From NCBI RefSeq assembly GCF_001636405.1, contig NZ_KV440950.1, forward strand, positions 1,511,712 to 1,575,711: a DNA stretch of 64,000 nt. The letters run 5' to 3'. This document shows, one piece after another, positions 26,783 to 36,735 of this stretch. The position numbers and the translations under genes were made by a program. The stretch's first letter is position 1; every line of letters begins with the position of its first letter. The notes beneath the pieces were generated by a model that saw only the letters and a list, made by a program, of their open reading frames with translations, ran no database searches and was not told the origin of the DNA. This DNA is from Peribacillus frigoritolerans. GTDB lineage: Bacteria > Bacillota > Bacilli > Bacillales > DSM-1321.

Positions 26783-27409
26783 TCAGGGTGACTTTTTCAA
26801 CACAGCACGTACCGGACTTCCATCGGCTTCGACCAAAGGAAGAGGGAGGGCTGCCAACTCATAATTACCCGGTTCGATACCGTCTAATACAAGTCCTTCC
26901 AAAATGTGAATGCCATGATCGGCAAGTTCATGGTGGGCAGACAGCTCTTTACTATCCAGTGGATCTACTGATGGTAAATCAAGTCCAATTAGACGGACGC
27001 CGTGTTCTGAAAGATATGCCGCTAATTCTGGCTGGATATGTGGAATGGTTTGTGGAAACACACTTCGATCCTTCCATGCATCCGTGCGAATTAACAGACG
27101 GGTAACGGCTTGTAGATCTATATGGGATAATTCATCGACTCCGATGCTTGTCTTGTTTGGTAAATGGATAACTCGGGCATTTCCCATATATAAGTCGAGA
27201 TCCAAATCAATCACTCTTTTTCCATCATCATCAAAATGAAAAGGTGCATCAATATGGGTACCGGTATGGATACTCATATTGATTTGACCTACATTGACAG
27301 ATCCGCTCTGTTCTTTACTCCAATTGACTTTATAAGAGAAAGGTGTATCTCCAGGCCAGACTGCAACGTTATCATCCAGACGTTGTGAAATATCAATCCA
27401 TGTCCCCAT
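26783..27409 (-). CDS. kynB: Kynurenine formamidase (arylformamidase)
   Basis: Hydrolyses N-formylkynurenine to kynurenine and formate, step 2 of tryptophan breakdown. It is a 208-aa cyclase-family metal-dependent hydrolase. Its metal motif HTGTHIDAPFHF (about residues 48-59) and the GLDLPSVDPLDSKEL segment are typical of KynB. Last gene of the operon kynU-permease-kynA-kynB, 39 bases after kynA, ending at a strong terminator. Confidence 0.95.
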   Translation of the reverse strand: MGTWIDISQRLDDNVAVWPGDTPFSYKVNWSKEQSGSVNVGQINMSIHTGTHIDAPFHFDDDGKRVIDLDLDLYMGNARVIHLPNKTSIGVDELSHIDLQAVTRLLIRTDAWKDRSVFPQTIPHIQPELAAYLSEHGVRLIGLDLPSVDPLDSKELSAHHELADHGIHILEGLVLDGIEPGNYELAALPLPLVEADGSPVRAVLKKSP

Positions 27410-27448
27410 GCATTTACCTCCGTCCCTACTGGCTGTTTCTTGAATATC

Positions 27449-28303
27449 TTATAGCTTCGTTCTTAGACTCCATAGCTCTGGGAAAAAGTGTTGATCCAAT
27501 GCTCTCTTTAAATACGTTACACCTGATGATCCGCCCGTTCCTTGTTTATTACCAATAATCCTTTCCACTGTGGTCATATGATTAAAGCGCCATAATTGCT
27601 GTTGGTGGCCGATGTCCACTAACTTTTCCCCCAGCTCATATAAGTCCCAATATTGCTCAACATCGCGGTAAACTGTCAGCCATGCCTCTTCTACACTGGC
27701 ATTTGGTTCATATCTTTGGGACCAATCCCTGCTGAGGGCTTCTTGATCAATAGGTAATCCGCGTGCCACAAGAGCATTGATCGCCGCGTCATATATACTT
27801 GGCTCATGAAGGGCCTGCTGCATTTGCTCGTATAAATCCGTTTGGTGCTGATAGACGGATAGCGTATGGACATTCTTGTTTCCTAATGCAAATTCAATCA
27901 AACGATTCTGGTAAGATTGAAATCCGGAAGATTGTCCCAGTTTATCCCTGAACTCCATGTATTCAGCCGGTGTTAAAGTTGAAAGGACATTCCATGACTG
28001 GATCAATTGCTGCTGAATCCTCGAAACCCGCGACAGCATTTTAAACGAAGGTTCCAACTTGTTTTGGCGGATGGACTCTGTTGCTGCTGTCAACTCATGT
28101 AAAATGAGCTTCATCCATAGCTCACTCGCTTGATGGATAATGATAAAAAGCATTTCATCATGATGATCGGAGCATCTATGCTGACTGGTTAAAATTTTAT
28201 CAAGGTGGAGGTAATCTCCGTAAGACATCGATTTTTGAAAGTCGGTTTGAATTTCTTTCTCTAGACCCGTTATTGTTTGTTCATTGTTTTCCACATTTTT
28301 CAT
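27449..28303 (-). CDS. kynA: Tryptophan 2,3-dioxygenase
   Basis: Heme enzyme opening the indole ring of L-tryptophan to N-formylkynurenine. Full length at 284 aa. Family signatures: [31 protein letters not shown] (substrate-side residues), [14 protein letters not shown] and the C-terminal [13 protein letters not shown] loop that covers the active site. The proximal heme His lies in the later ...WRFNHM segment by analogy. Middle of the kyn operon. Confidence 0.96.
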   Translation of the reverse strand: MKNVENNEQTITGLEKEIQTDFQKSMSYGDYLHLDKILTSQHRCSDHHDEMLFIIIHQASELWMKLILHELTAATESIRQNKLEPSFKMLSRVSRIQQQLIQSWNVLSTLTPAEYMEFRDKLGQSSGFQSYQNRLIEFALGNKNVHTLSVYQHQTDLYEQMQQALHEPSIYDAAINALVARGLPIDQEALSRDWSQRYEPNASVEEAWLTVYRDVEQYWDLYELGEKLVDIGHQQQLWRFNHMTTVERIIGNKQGTGGSSGVTYLKRALDQHFFPELWSLRTKL

Positions 28304-28349
28304 TCCGCAATCTCCTCACTTTTCGCAAAAAACTATTTATTCCGCCATT

Positions 28350-29771
28350 CTATTCTATCTTCTTTTCCAGAGATTCTTCCATTACATTATGGTTAATATT
28401 TCTTCCTTTTGAAATAAAATAAGCAACAGCTAAAAAAAGTAACCAAGGAATCCCGAATTGAAGCATGATTTTGAAATCCGTAAACCATGATGTAATCATC
28501 AAACTGAATAGAAGAACGGCTCCTAGTATCGTTAAATAGGGGAAACCGATCATCCTAACAGGTAATTTGCGTCCGCCGGTTTTCTCCCATTTCACCCTGA
28601 AAAACAAATGGGAAATGAAGATCATGAGCCATGTGAACATGGCACCGAACATGGAAATCCCCATCATGAAAGCATAGGATGAACCAGGAAGTAACGCATG
28701 AACGCCTGCAGCGATGAATATCCCCGTTGAAGAGACAGCAAGGGCTTTCGTAGGAACACCGCTTTTGTTTAACTTTCCTAAAAAAGTAGGTGCATGTTTT
28801 CCGCGTGCCAATGAAAACATCATCCGTGTTGAAGCATAGAGCTGAGCGTTCATGGCAGATATGGCAGCCGTTAGAATAATAAAGTTCATGATCCCGGATG
28901 CACCTGGAATGTTCAGGATTTCCATCACTTTTACGAATGGGCTTACCTCGATCCCGGCCGTTTTCCAAGGAACGATCATCAGCATGATGCCGATTGTCAG
29001 CACATAGAAAGTGGATAAACGGAACACAGTCGCTTTTAATGCTTTTGGGACGGCGGCATCCGGATCTTTTGCCTCCCCTGATGTAACCGCTATCAATTCA
29101 GTTCCAAGAAAGCTGAATAAAGAAATAAATACGGCTATCCACATCCCCTTCAAACCAAATGGGAAAAAACCGCCGTCATTCACGAAGTTTTCCGGTCCTA
29201 TATGCGGCTGTTCGGATGAACCGAACAGTACATAGGCTCCAAGTAGGATAAAACCAACAATGGCACTTATTTTAATAAAGGAGAACCAATACTCAAATGT
29301 CGCGAATGTATTCACGCTGGTAGCATTTACATAAATCAAGACACCTGCAAAGAACAATATCCATACGATTCCCGGCACGTTCGGAAACCAATAATTCATA
29401 TATACGCTGACTGCACTTACTTCAACCCCAACAGCCAAAACATTGCCAATCCAATAGGAATAGCGGACAAGATAGCCTGCCATTGGACTCATGTACTTTT
29501 CCGCAATGGCCCCAAAAGATCCGGAAGTAGGGTGGGCAACCGTCATTTCAGCTAAACAGCCCATCAATAGTAAGACAATGAACGCCCCAAGAGCATAGCT
29601 GAGCAATACACTTGGCCCTGCCGCTTGAATCGCAAGTCCGCTGCCAAGAAATAGCCCCGTCCCGATGGCACAGCCCATCGCGATCATGGAAAGCTGACTT
29701 GTTTTCAGCTCTCGCTTTAATCCTTTTTCTGGCTCATCTTTAAAGTTCAATTGAGTATTGTTTTTCTCCAT
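28350..29771 (-). CDS. APC-superfamily amino-acid permease
   Basis: A 473-aa, 12-helix permease of the amino acid transporter (AAT) family. The N-terminal MGCAIGTGLFLGSGLAIQAAGPS is the usual substrate/Na-binding first helix; SFLGTELIAVTSGEAKDP follows helix 6. Its place inside the kyn operon, between kynU and kynA, suggests import of tryptophan or kynurenine (inference). A second member of the family is at 39978. RBS AAAAAGGAGATGAAC precedes the ATG. Confidence 0.92.
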   Translation of the reverse strand: MEKNNTQLNFKDEPEKGLKRELKTSQLSMIAMGCAIGTGLFLGSGLAIQAAGPSVLLSYALGAFIVLLLMGCLAEMTVAHPTSGSFGAIAEKYMSPMAGYLVRYSYWIGNVLAVGVEVSAVSVYMNYWFPNVPGIVWILFFAGVLIYVNATSVNTFATFEYWFSFIKISAIVGFILLGAYVLFGSSEQPHIGPENFVNDGGFFPFGLKGMWIAVFISLFSFLGTELIAVTSGEAKDPDAAVPKALKATVFRLSTFYVLTIGIMLMIVPWKTAGIEVSPFVKVMEILNIPGASGIMNFIILTAAISAMNAQLYASTRMMFSLARGKHAPTFLGKLNKSGVPTKALAVSSTGIFIAAGVHALLPGSSYAFMMGISMFGAMFTWLMIFISHLFFRVKWEKTGGRKLPVRMIGFPYLTILGAVLLFSLMITSWFTDFKIMLQFGIPWLLFLAVAYFISKGRNINHNVMEESLEKKIE

Positions 29772-29858
29772 AGTTCATCTCCTTTTTATCAAAAAGATTT
29801 TATCCTGCCTAATTAATTAACCATTTGAGGGATGAGCCCCATCTGGAGGAACTCCGGG

Positions 29859-31136
29859 TTATGCGACCACTTCACGCTCATTCTTGTATTTTTCATATTG
29901 TTTTTCTGACATGATTTTCTTGAGTATTTGTACAACTTCCCAAACTTCCGCATAAGAAGTATAGAGTGCAACCGGGGCGAGGCGAATGATGTTAGGTGCA
30001 CGGAAATCGGGAATGACACCGTTCTCTTTCAATGCCTTGCATATCCGTGCAGCTTCTTTATGCTCGAGGCTTACATGACCTCCGCGGCGGATGTCTTCTC
30101 TGGGGGTTCCAATGAAAAATCCCATGTCTTCCAATTCGAATTCGACTAAATCCATTAAATATTGATTGATTTTCAGGGATTTTTCACGAATATTTTCAAT
30201 TCCAGCTTCTATAAAAATGTCCAAAGACCCAATCAAAGGTGCACAACTTAACACATGCGGCGTGCCAATTTGATACGCTCCTGCTGATTCAGCTGGTGTT
30301 AAGGTATGTTCCATATCGAATTGTTTATCTTTTTTGGAGCCGAACCATCCAGCCAATCCAGGCATCGTCCCAAAATGTTTTCGATTTACATATAAACCGC
30401 CAACACCGCCAGGGCCGCCATTTAAATGTTTATAATTGCACCAATACGCAAAATCCACATCCCATTCGCTGAATGAATGCGGGATGGCACCGATGGAATG
30501 ACATCCGTCAAATCCGATTACAATGCCTCTTTTATGAGCTTCATCAGTCAATCGTTTCATATCCAGTATTTGACCGCTGCGATACAGGACCGTCGGCAAG
30601 ATGATCAAAGCGATGTCATCGGTCATTGCTTCGATGATGTCATCTTCTTCAAGAAATCGGCCATCACGGCTTTTCACGCGGATGAGATCGGTTTCCGGAT
30701 CGTATCCATGTGTACGCAGCTGACTTTGAAGAGCATAAATATCAGTCGGGAAGGTTAATTCATCAGCCAAAATCTTTCTGCGCATTCCTTGAGGCTTATA
30801 AAAAGTAGCTACAAGCTGATGCAGATTTACAGTTGTGGAGCCGGTTACAATAACTTCCTCGGGAGAAGCTCCGACCAATTGGGACATCTTCGCGCCCAAT
30901 TTCTCAGCCATGAAAAACCATGGGTGATTCCCTTGCGTCCATCCATCAATCCCATGCTCTTTCCAATCTTCCAAAGACTCCAGAAGAGTGCGTTCAGCCC
31001 TTTTCGAAAGAAGCCCCAATGAGTTTCCATCCATATAGATGGAATCCGGCTTTAAATAAAACTCTTCTCGAAAACCTTTAAGCGTATCATTCTCATCCAT
31101 TTGTTTAGCATGATCCAATGTATATTCAGAAACCAT
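29859..31136 (-). CDS. kynU: Kynureninase
   Basis: PLP enzyme cleaving kynurenine to anthranilate and alanine. The 425-aa protein has the aspartate-aminotransferase fold: [15 protein letters not shown] at the N-terminus, the [10 protein letters not shown] phosphate loop, [14 protein letters not shown] with the cofactor Asp, and the Schiff-base Lys in [14 protein letters not shown]. The ATG at 31136 is preferred over 31142, because AGGAGG ends directly before the latter. First gene of the operon, with the promoter overlapped by a TetR-type operator. Confidence 0.95.
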   Translation of the reverse strand: MVSEYTLDHAKQMDENDTLKGFREEFYLKPDSIYMDGNSLGLLSKRAERTLLESLEDWKEHGIDGWTQGNHPWFFMAEKLGAKMSQLVGASPEEVIVTGSTTVNLHQLVATFYKPQGMRRKILADELTFPTDIYALQSQLRTHGYDPETDLIRVKSRDGRFLEEDDIIEAMTDDIALIILPTVLYRSGQILDMKRLTDEAHKRGIVIGFDGCHSIGAIPHSFSEWDVDFAYWCNYKHLNGGPGGVGGLYVNRKHFGTMPGLAGWFGSKKDKQFDMEHTLTPAESAGAYQIGTPHVLSCAPLIGSLDIFIEAGIENIREKSLKINQYLMDLVEFELEDMGFFIGTPREDIRRGGHVSLEHKEAARICKALKENGVIPDFRAPNIIRLAPVALYTSYAEVWEVVQILKKIMSEKQYEKYKNEREVVA

Positions 31137-31191
31137 AATCATCCTCCTATTTTAGTTTTTTTAAATTCTAGGAGAATCGTACCAAAGAATA

Positions 31192-31205
31192 TGACACAGT
31201 GTCAA
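31192..31205. promoter_or_regulatory. TetR-type operator on the kynU -35
   Basis: TGACACAGTGTCA (31192-31204) is a perfect 13-bp palindrome. On the minus strand it overlaps the -35 TTGACA (31205-31200) of a kynU promoter with a TACGAT-like -10 18 bases downstream. The divergent TetR gene begins 104 bases away. Confidence 0.65.
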
Positions 31206-31307
31206 TAAGTTAATTCAGAAAATTATAAACACTCAAGCTGTCATTCCAACAAATGTTTTTTATTTTATGGAAATCCTTTATGCTAGAAGATAAAGGGAGG
31301 AATAAGC

Positions 31308-31922
31308 ATGGAGAATGGCAAAACAGGGGATAAACGGCATTTACGCTCGATCATGACACGACAAAAGCTATTGGAAGCTGCAAAGGAAATATTTCTTGAA
31401 GAAGGTTATCAAGCTGCGCTTATTTCCCAAATGATCAAAAGAGCAAACATCGGATACGGGACGGCCTATGTTCATTTTAAAGGGAAAGAGGATCTGTTAA
31501 TTGTATTAATGGAAAATGTAATGGAGCAATTCTATGAAATTGCCGAGACCTTTTTCTTTCCAAAATCAAAAGACGAAGCAAAACATATCATCAACAGACA
31601 AGCTAATGCATTTTTGAAAATGGCAGAAGCTGAACGCAACATGATGCAGGTCTTCGAACAGGCCATTGGGATATCAACCATTATTTCAGATAAATGGAAA
31701 GCGATCCGCATGAAGTTCATTCAGCGAATCTCGCAGGACGTCGCCTATGCACAGCAAAATGGACTGGCAAGAACTGAACTAAACCATGAGCTTGTCGCAA
31801 GAGGATGGTTTTTCACAAACGAAATGTATCTATGGGAAATCGTGCGAAACGAACATCAAAGTTCAGTAGAAGAAATATCTCAAACCATCACCTCAGTCTA
31901 CGTTGAAGGCTTATATGTGTAA
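31308..31922 (+). CDS. TetR-family regulator, divergent from the kyn operon
   Basis: A 204-aa repressor-type protein. The N-terminal HTH runs from about residue 17 to 62 (TRQKLLEAAKEIFLEEGY, then IGYGTAYVHFKGKEDLL). The C-terminal 140 residues form a helical ligand domain like TetR_C proteins. RBS AAAGGGAGGAATAAGC precedes the ATG. The head-to-head position and the palindrome on the kynU promoter make it the likely kyn regulator, perhaps sensing tryptophan or kynurenine (inference). Confidence 0.88.
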   Translation: MENGKTGDKRHLRSIMTRQKLLEAAKEIFLEEGYQAALISQMIKRANIGYGTAYVHFKGKEDLLIVLMENVMEQFYEIAETFFFPKSKDEAKHIINRQANAFLKMAEAERNMMQVFEQAIGISTIISDKWKAIRMKFIQRISQDVAYAQQNGLARTELNHELVARGWFFTNEMYLWEIVRNEHQSSVEEISQTITSVYVEGLYV

Positions 31923-31980
31923 TGATGGTGGCAGCTAACCAATCTTCCGATTATATACAATCGGAAGATTTTTTTATTAT

Positions 31981-32906
31981 CAAAACTCACGAGTAAAGCC
32001 GCAGAATTCGCGAGTAATCAGCAAACTTCCGAGTAAACTGCCCAAACTCACGAGTAAACTGTTCAAACTCACGAGTAAATAGCGCAAATTCACGAGTATA
32101 TCGCTCAAACTCACGAGTAAAGCCACAAAATTCACGAGTAAATAGCGGAACTCACGAGTAAATAGCCCAAACTCACGAGTAAACTGTTCAAACTCACGAG
32201 TAAAGTGCCCAAACTCAGGAGTAAATGCAAATTTATGAGTAAATAGCGGAAATTCACGAGTAAACTGCTCAAACTCACGAGTAAAGCCACAAAATTCACG
32301 AGTAAATTGCTCAAACTCACGAGTAAAGTGCCCAAACTCAGGAGTAAATGCAAATTTACGAGTAAAACAGCAAAATTCACGAATAAATCGCTCAAACTCA
32401 CGAGTAAATAGCGCAAATTCACGAGTAAACTGTTCAAACTCACGAGTAAAGTGCCCAAACTCAGGAGTAAATGCAAATTTACGAGTAAAACAGCAAAATT
32501 CACGAATAAACTGCCCAAACTCACGAGTAAATAGCGCAAATTCACGAGTAAACTGTTCAAACTCACGAGTAAATAGCACAAATTTACGAGTAAACTGCTC
32601 AAACTCACGAGTAAAGTGCCCAAACTCACGAGTAAACTGTTCAAACCCACGAGTAAATAGCGGAAATTCACGAGTAAACAGCAAAATTCACGAGTAAACT
32701 GTTCAAACTCACGAGTAGATAGCGCAAACTCACGAGTAAATAGTGCAAATTCACGAGTAAATCGCGCAAATTTACGAGTAAACTGCTCAAACTCACGAGT
32801 AAATAGCGGAAACTCACGAGTAAATCGCTCAAACTCTGCGTATATCACTCAAACCCACGAATATATCGCTCAAACTTACAAGTAAGGTGCAAATTCCCGA
32901 GTAAAA
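31981..32906. repeat. Tandem array of about 38 degenerate 24-bp units
   Basis: Units read roughly CAAACTCACGAGTAAA plus 6-9 variable bases; the ACTCACGAGT core has a 4-bp palindromic arm. Three stretches starting GTGCCCAAACTCAGGAG lie at 32205, 32328 and 32451, exactly 123 bp apart, showing segmental duplication on top of the unit repeat. Minus-strand frames through it read as FTREF or LLVSL repeats, but they change register inside one frame and have no RBS. I treat the array as non-coding. Confidence 0.9.
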
Positions 32907-32926
32907 TACCCTCCTCATTAGCATCG

Positions 32927-32952
32927 GACTTACAGGGGCTACGCCTTAAGTC
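32927..32952. promoter_or_regulatory. Possible operator upstream of liaI
   Basis: GACTTA at 32927-32932 and TAAGTC at 32947-32952 form an interrupted dyad about 80 bases before liaI, in the position expected for LiaR. I did not compare it with a position matrix. Confidence 0.3.
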
Positions 32953-33034
32953 TTACTAGAAAATATAGCTAAGGCTCATTATACGAACTTGTAAAAGTAG
33001 ATAAGATATAAACATAGAAAGGAGGACGAAAACA

Positions 33035-33382
33035 ATGAAGAAATTTGGTTTATTTATTGTAGGACTGATCGCACTTTTCCTGTTGTTGGCGAACGTTGGT
33101 CCACTAATCAGCCTGGCGATTTGCTTGGCGATCCTATACTTTGGGTTCAAGCAGTTCATGAAGTCCGAATCGACAGGGGCGAAGATTGCGTGGGGATCAG
33201 TCTCCATTATCGTGCTGATCGTTTCTATTTCCCATATCCCGGCAATATTGGGACTGGTGGCAGCTTATGTTCTTTACCTGGTTTATAAAAAATGGAATGA
33301 AAATGATGAAAGTGCTTCATCGAAAGAAAGTGACCCATTCTCAAATTTTGAAAGAGAGTGGAAAGAGTTGAATAAGAACTAA
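33035..33382 (+). CDS. liaI: LiaI-like membrane protein
   Basis: A 115-aa protein with two to three hydrophobic segments (residues 4-20, 24-42 and 50-84) and a charged C-terminal tail. LiaI anchors the phage-shock-like protein LiaH at the membrane under cell-wall antibiotic stress (known for B. subtilis). Here it lies 19 bases before liaH and heads the operon, which supports the name more than sequence does. RBS AAAGGAGGAC precedes the ATG. Confidence 0.75.
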   Translation: MKKFGLFIVGLIALFLLLANVGPLISLAICLAILYFGFKQFMKSESTGAKIAWGSVSIIVLIVSISHIPAILGLVAAYVLYLVYKKWNENDESASSKESDPFSNFEREWKELNKN

Positions 33383-33401
33383 TAGAAGGGATGTAATTGG
33401 A

Positions 33402-34037
33402 ATGGGTAATTTATTTTCAAGAATGAAACAAACGATTTCGGCTGATTTTCACGATCTGTTGGATAAAAAGGAGCAAAAAAATCCAATTGGGATGTTAAAT
33501 CAATATTTGCGTCAATGTGAGCAGGAGACGGAAAAGGTCGGTAAGTTGCTTGAACGTCAATATCTTCTGAAAGAAGAGTTTACGCGTGAATATAATCAAG
33601 CGCAAAATCTAGCTGAAAAACGTAAGCATCAGGCTGAGATTGCCAAGCAGTCGGGAGAGACCGATTTGATGGAATTTGCTGTAAAGGAAAGCCTGCACTA
33701 TGAAGAGCGGGCGCAAAGTTTGAAAGAGGCGCATAAAAGTGCAGAGGTTCAGTTGGCTGAGCTGGAGCGGAAATATGAAGAAATGAAACATAAGCTGAAG
33801 GATATGCATCTAAAGCGGTTGGAACTGATGGGAAGGGAAAATATTGCCCGGGCAAACAACCGGATCAATCGGGTTTTGGACGGAGGCAGTTCCGAAGCCA
33901 AACCGGTAGCGATGTTTGAGGAAATGGAGCATTATATCGATCGCATCGAGCACCAGGTCCATACAGATTATAATCGGCATACGATCGATGCTAGGATTGT
34001 TCAGCTTGAAAAAGAATTGGAACAGAAAGAAGCGTAA
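33402..34037 (+). CDS. liaH: PspA/IM30-family envelope stress protein
   Basis: A 211-aa, almost wholly coiled-coil protein. The N-terminal MGNLFSRMKQTISADFHDLLDKKEQKNP region carries the amphipathic helix and the PspA start. Such proteins oligomerise on the membrane to protect it. Length is right for LiaH (about 225 aa). It is followed by 155 non-coding bases holding a perfect 21-bp hairpin, then by liaF. Confidence 0.9.
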   Translation: MGNLFSRMKQTISADFHDLLDKKEQKNPIGMLNQYLRQCEQETEKVGKLLERQYLLKEEFTREYNQAQNLAEKRKHQAEIAKQSGETDLMEFAVKESLHYEERAQSLKEAHKSAEVQLAELERKYEEMKHKLKDMHLKRLELMGRENIARANNRINRVLDGGSSEAKPVAMFEEMEHYIDRIEHQVHTDYNRHTIDARIVQLEKELEQKEA

Positions 34038-34118
34038 AGTTTTTTAGGCATCGCTGTCATCCCCTGGCCTTTTGGAATGGAGGGCGGGGGAAAACAGGCT
34101 GTCAGAACGTGACAATTT

Positions 34119-34168
34119 CATGGTATTCTTAAAAGGCACGGGTTTCTGTGCCTTTTAAGAATACCATG
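34119..34168 (+). promoter_or_regulatory. Perfect 21-bp hairpin between liaH and liaF
   Basis: Arms 34119-34139 and 34148-34168 are exact reverse complements (from CATGGTATTC to AATACCATG) with an 8-base loop. No T run follows, so this is not a standard terminator; transcript processing, 3'-end protection of liaIH mRNA or attenuation is likelier. Confidence 0.8.
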
Positions 34169-34192
34169 ATCATATACAGGGGAGGCGAACCG

Positions 34193-34939
34193 ATGTTGAA
34201 CAAGATGAAGACGGACTATATGGGATGGATACTTCTCATCGGAGTCGTCCTGCTTTTTTTAGAGATTTCATTTACGGGTGGGGGTCTCCTTTTTTCCATC
34301 GCTTTTTCAATAGGCTGTATCTATTTAGGCAGGAAATTCACAAAACGGACAATCGGGAAAATCCTATTTTTTATAGGGCTGATTTCCCTTATCATCACAG
34401 TCTTGAATATGTTCGTCTTTAGATTTTTCCTAATGGCGATCCTCATTTATCTTTTGCTTTTATATTATCAGTCCAAAAAGAATCCTGATTGGGTCAGTCC
34501 CATTTTAACAAATGATGATTCGGACGAAGAAAAGATCAATAAGGAACGACTGCTGAAAACCGATTATCTATTTAAAAATAAGTTGTTTGGTCATCAACAA
34601 ACGACCGAACATGTATATGAATGGAATTCCGTGAATGTTCAGGGCGGGGTCGGTGATACGGTTATCGATTTAAGCAAAACGATTTTACCGAAAGGCGATG
34701 CTGTCATTTCCATCAGGAATATCATTGGCAATATCACAGTCCTTGTACCGTATGGCATCGAAATCAGGGTCCATCATTCTGTCATTGCGGGCAGAGCGCG
34801 GATCTTTGAAAATAAACCTGAATCCAGGGTCTTTAATCAAATTTATTCCTACCAAACGGAAGGGTTCAATGAAACGGATCACAAGGTTCATATCTTCACT
34901 TCAATCTTAGTTGGCGATTTAGAGGTGAAGCGGATATGA
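34193..34939 (+). CDS. liaF: LiaF, inhibitor of the LiaS kinase
   Basis: A 248-aa membrane protein. About four N-terminal helices (residues 8-100) are followed by a cytoplasmic beta-rich DUF2154-type domain (VNVQGGVGDTVIDLSKT, then SIRNIIGNITVLVPYGIEIRV). LiaF holds LiaS inactive without stress. The ATG at 34193 follows AGGGGAGGCGA; a GTG in the hairpin arm (34148) is an unlikely start. The stop overlaps the liaS start by 4 bases. Confidence 0.9.
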   Translation: MLNKMKTDYMGWILLIGVVLLFLEISFTGGGLLFSIAFSIGCIYLGRKFTKRTIGKILFFIGLISLIITVLNMFVFRFFLMAILIYLLLLYYQSKKNPDWVSPILTNDDSDEEKINKERLLKTDYLFKNKLFGHQQTTEHVYEWNSVNVQGGVGDTVIDLSKTILPKGDAVISIRNIIGNITVLVPYGIEIRVHHSVIAGRARIFENKPESRVFNQIYSYQTEGFNETDHKVHIFTSILVGDLEVKRI

Positions 34940-35982
34940 GCATAATGACACGGCAGATATTGACTGCCCTTGGTGTTGCTTTCGTTCTTTCCCTTGCTTT
35001 GCCGGCTATGGTTTTCTTCATCTTTCCTTTATCCGATTGGAGTGTATTGTGGGAGAAAGTGGTCATGGGATTACCCTTCGTCATATTTTTGCCAAGCCTG
35101 GTCATGACGATAGGGCTGATTTATGGAGTCGTTTCGGGGATGTTTTGGAAGAGACAGCTTGAAAGGGTGGATGAAGGTCTGCATTTCCTTGAACAGGGCC
35201 GCTTACCCTCGCAACAGGAAACGTATCCAATTCAAGAGATGGCTAAAATGGAGGAACGGATGCAACTGATCTATAAGCAAATCAATGAGCAGACTAAATT
35301 ATCGCAAAAAATGGCGAATGAAAAGGCCATTGATCAGGAGAAACAGATCCAGGAAATCGTTTCCCAGGAACGAAACCGTTTAGCGAGGGAGCTGCATGAT
35401 TCGGTGAGCCAGCAATTGTTTGCCGCTTCGATGTTCATGTCGGCCATCACCGAATCACAATCCGATATGGAAAAAACGGAAATGAAACAATTCAAGGTAG
35501 TGGAAGAAATGATTCATCAATCCCAGCTTGAGATGAGGGCGCTATTGCTTCACTTGAGGCCTGTTGCATTAAAGGGAAAATCTCTACATGAAGGAATGAA
35601 GGAGCTTCTTTTGGAATTGGCCCAAAAAGTGACGATGGATATAAATTGGAAGATGGAGCCTGTCACTCTGGATAAGGGGATTGAGGACCATCTGTTTCGG
35701 ATTTTACAAGAATCGATTTCCAATACCCTGAGACATGCAAAAGCGAATTCGCTTGAAGTGCTATTGATCGTCCGTGATGGAATGATCATTTTACGAATAA
35801 CGGATGACGGCATAGGTTTTAACGTCGAGGAATCGAAAACGGGATCATATGGTCTGCAAAACATGCATGAACGGGCTGTTGAATTAGGCGGGACGATGCA
35901 AATTGTAAGTGTTCCGAATAAAGGAACGAAACTTGAAGTGAAAATCCCATTATTAAATGCTGGAGGTGATCATGATGATTAA
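34936..35982 (+). CDS. liaS: Sensor histidine kinase LiaS
   Basis: A 348-aa kinase. Two N-terminal helices (residues 10-32 and 46-70) enclose a very short outside loop, typical of intramembrane-sensing kinases. HAMP-like and linker helices lead to the HisKA_3 motif [18 protein letters not shown], with phospho-His about residue 154, and an HATPase domain (DDGIGFN). It phosphorylates LiaR. The gene overlaps liaF by 4 bases and liaR by 11. Confidence 0.93.
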   Translation: MSIMTRQILTALGVAFVLSLALPAMVFFIFPLSDWSVLWEKVVMGLPFVIFLPSLVMTIGLIYGVVSGMFWKRQLERVDEGLHFLEQGRLPSQQETYPIQEMAKMEERMQLIYKQINEQTKLSQKMANEKAIDQEKQIQEIVSQERNRLARELHDSVSQQLFAASMFMSAITESQSDMEKTEMKQFKVVEEMIHQSQLEMRALLLHLRPVALKGKSLHEGMKELLLELAQKVTMDINWKMEPVTLDKGIEDHLFRILQESISNTLRHAKANSLEVLLIVRDGMIILRITDDGIGFNVEESKTGSYGLQNMHERAVELGGTMQIVSVPNKGTKLEVKIPLLNAGGDHDD

Positions 35983-36616
35983 AGTATTATTTGTCGATGA
36001 CCATGAAATGGTAAGGATAGGGGTATCGGCTTATTTATCCGCACAGTCGGATATCGAAGTGATCGGGGAAGCGGACAATGGTTTGAAAGCTGTAGAACTG
36101 GCAATGGAATTGCGTCCGGATGTCATTTTGATGGATTTGGTGATGCCGGAAATGGACGGCATAGAAGCGACGAAACGAATTATTGAAAAATGGCCAGAAG
36201 CGAAAATCATCATTGTGACAAGCTTCCTGGATGATGAAAAAGTGTACCCGGCATTGGAAGCCGGAGCGACGAGCTATATGCTGAAAACATCAAAGGCCAG
36301 CGAGATTGCGAGAGCCGTCCGTTCCACTTTCCAGGGTCAAAGCGTACTTGAACCTGAAGTGACGGGAAAAATGATGGAAAAGCTGCGTCGCCCAAAAATC
36401 ACCCAGCTTCATGATCAATTGACAAACCGTGAAATGGAAATTTTACTGCTGATGACACAAGGGAAAACGAATCAGGAAATTGCCGATGAACTATACATAG
36501 CCCTGAAAACCGCCAAAGTGCATGTCAGCAATATATTAAGCAAGCTTGCCGTGCAGGACCGCACGCAAGCAGTGATTTACGCATTTAAGCATTCGCTCGT
36601 TCAAGAAGAAGAGTAA
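35972..36616 (+). CDS. liaR: Response regulator LiaR (NarL family)
   Basis: A 214-aa regulator. The receiver domain has the phospho-Asp in [14 protein letters not shown] (about residue 53), and the C-terminal LuxR-type HTH is [32 protein letters not shown] lies inside the end of liaS; starts at 35972 and 35975 (ATGATG) are equally possible. It activates its own operon on envelope stress. Confidence 0.93.
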   Translation: MMIKVLFVDDHEMVRIGVSAYLSAQSDIEVIGEADNGLKAVELAMELRPDVILMDLVMPEMDGIEATKRIIEKWPEAKIIIVTSFLDDEKVYPALEAGATSYMLKTSKASEIARAVRSTFQGQSVLEPEVTGKMMEKLRRPKITQLHDQLTNREMEILLLMTQGKTNQEIADELYIALKTAKVHVSNILSKLAVQDRTQAVIYAFKHSLVQEEE

Positions 36617-36683
36617 AGAGCGTCTATTTACCAATAGAGGAAAGTTTGTTATATTTAGGGAAATAATCCTGTAAAGTTCATTC

Positions 36684-36708
36684 AAGGTTGCTGATTGCAG
36701 CCTTTTTT
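36684..36708 (+). terminator. Terminator of the lia operon
   Basis: AAGGTTGC-TGATT-GCAGCCTT stem ending in T residues. Confidence 0.7.
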
Positions 36709-36735
36709 ACGGATTACAGGAAAAAAGCAGGTGAA

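Noticed and set aside
31980..32848. Two minus-strand frames of 234 and 238 aa made of FTREF / LLVSL repeats
   Set aside because: They are the tandem array read in two frames. Each changes register between FTREF and LLVSL, so unit lengths do not keep the frame, and no RBS precedes them.
31981..32906. CRISPR array
   Set aside because: The 24-bp units have no constant repeat with unique spacers of equal length; the variable bases are only 6-9 long, and no cas genes are near.
34148..34192. Longer LiaF start at a GTG in the hairpin arm
   Set aside because: The codon is buried in the 21-bp stem, while the ATG at 34193 has AGGGGAGGCGA before it.
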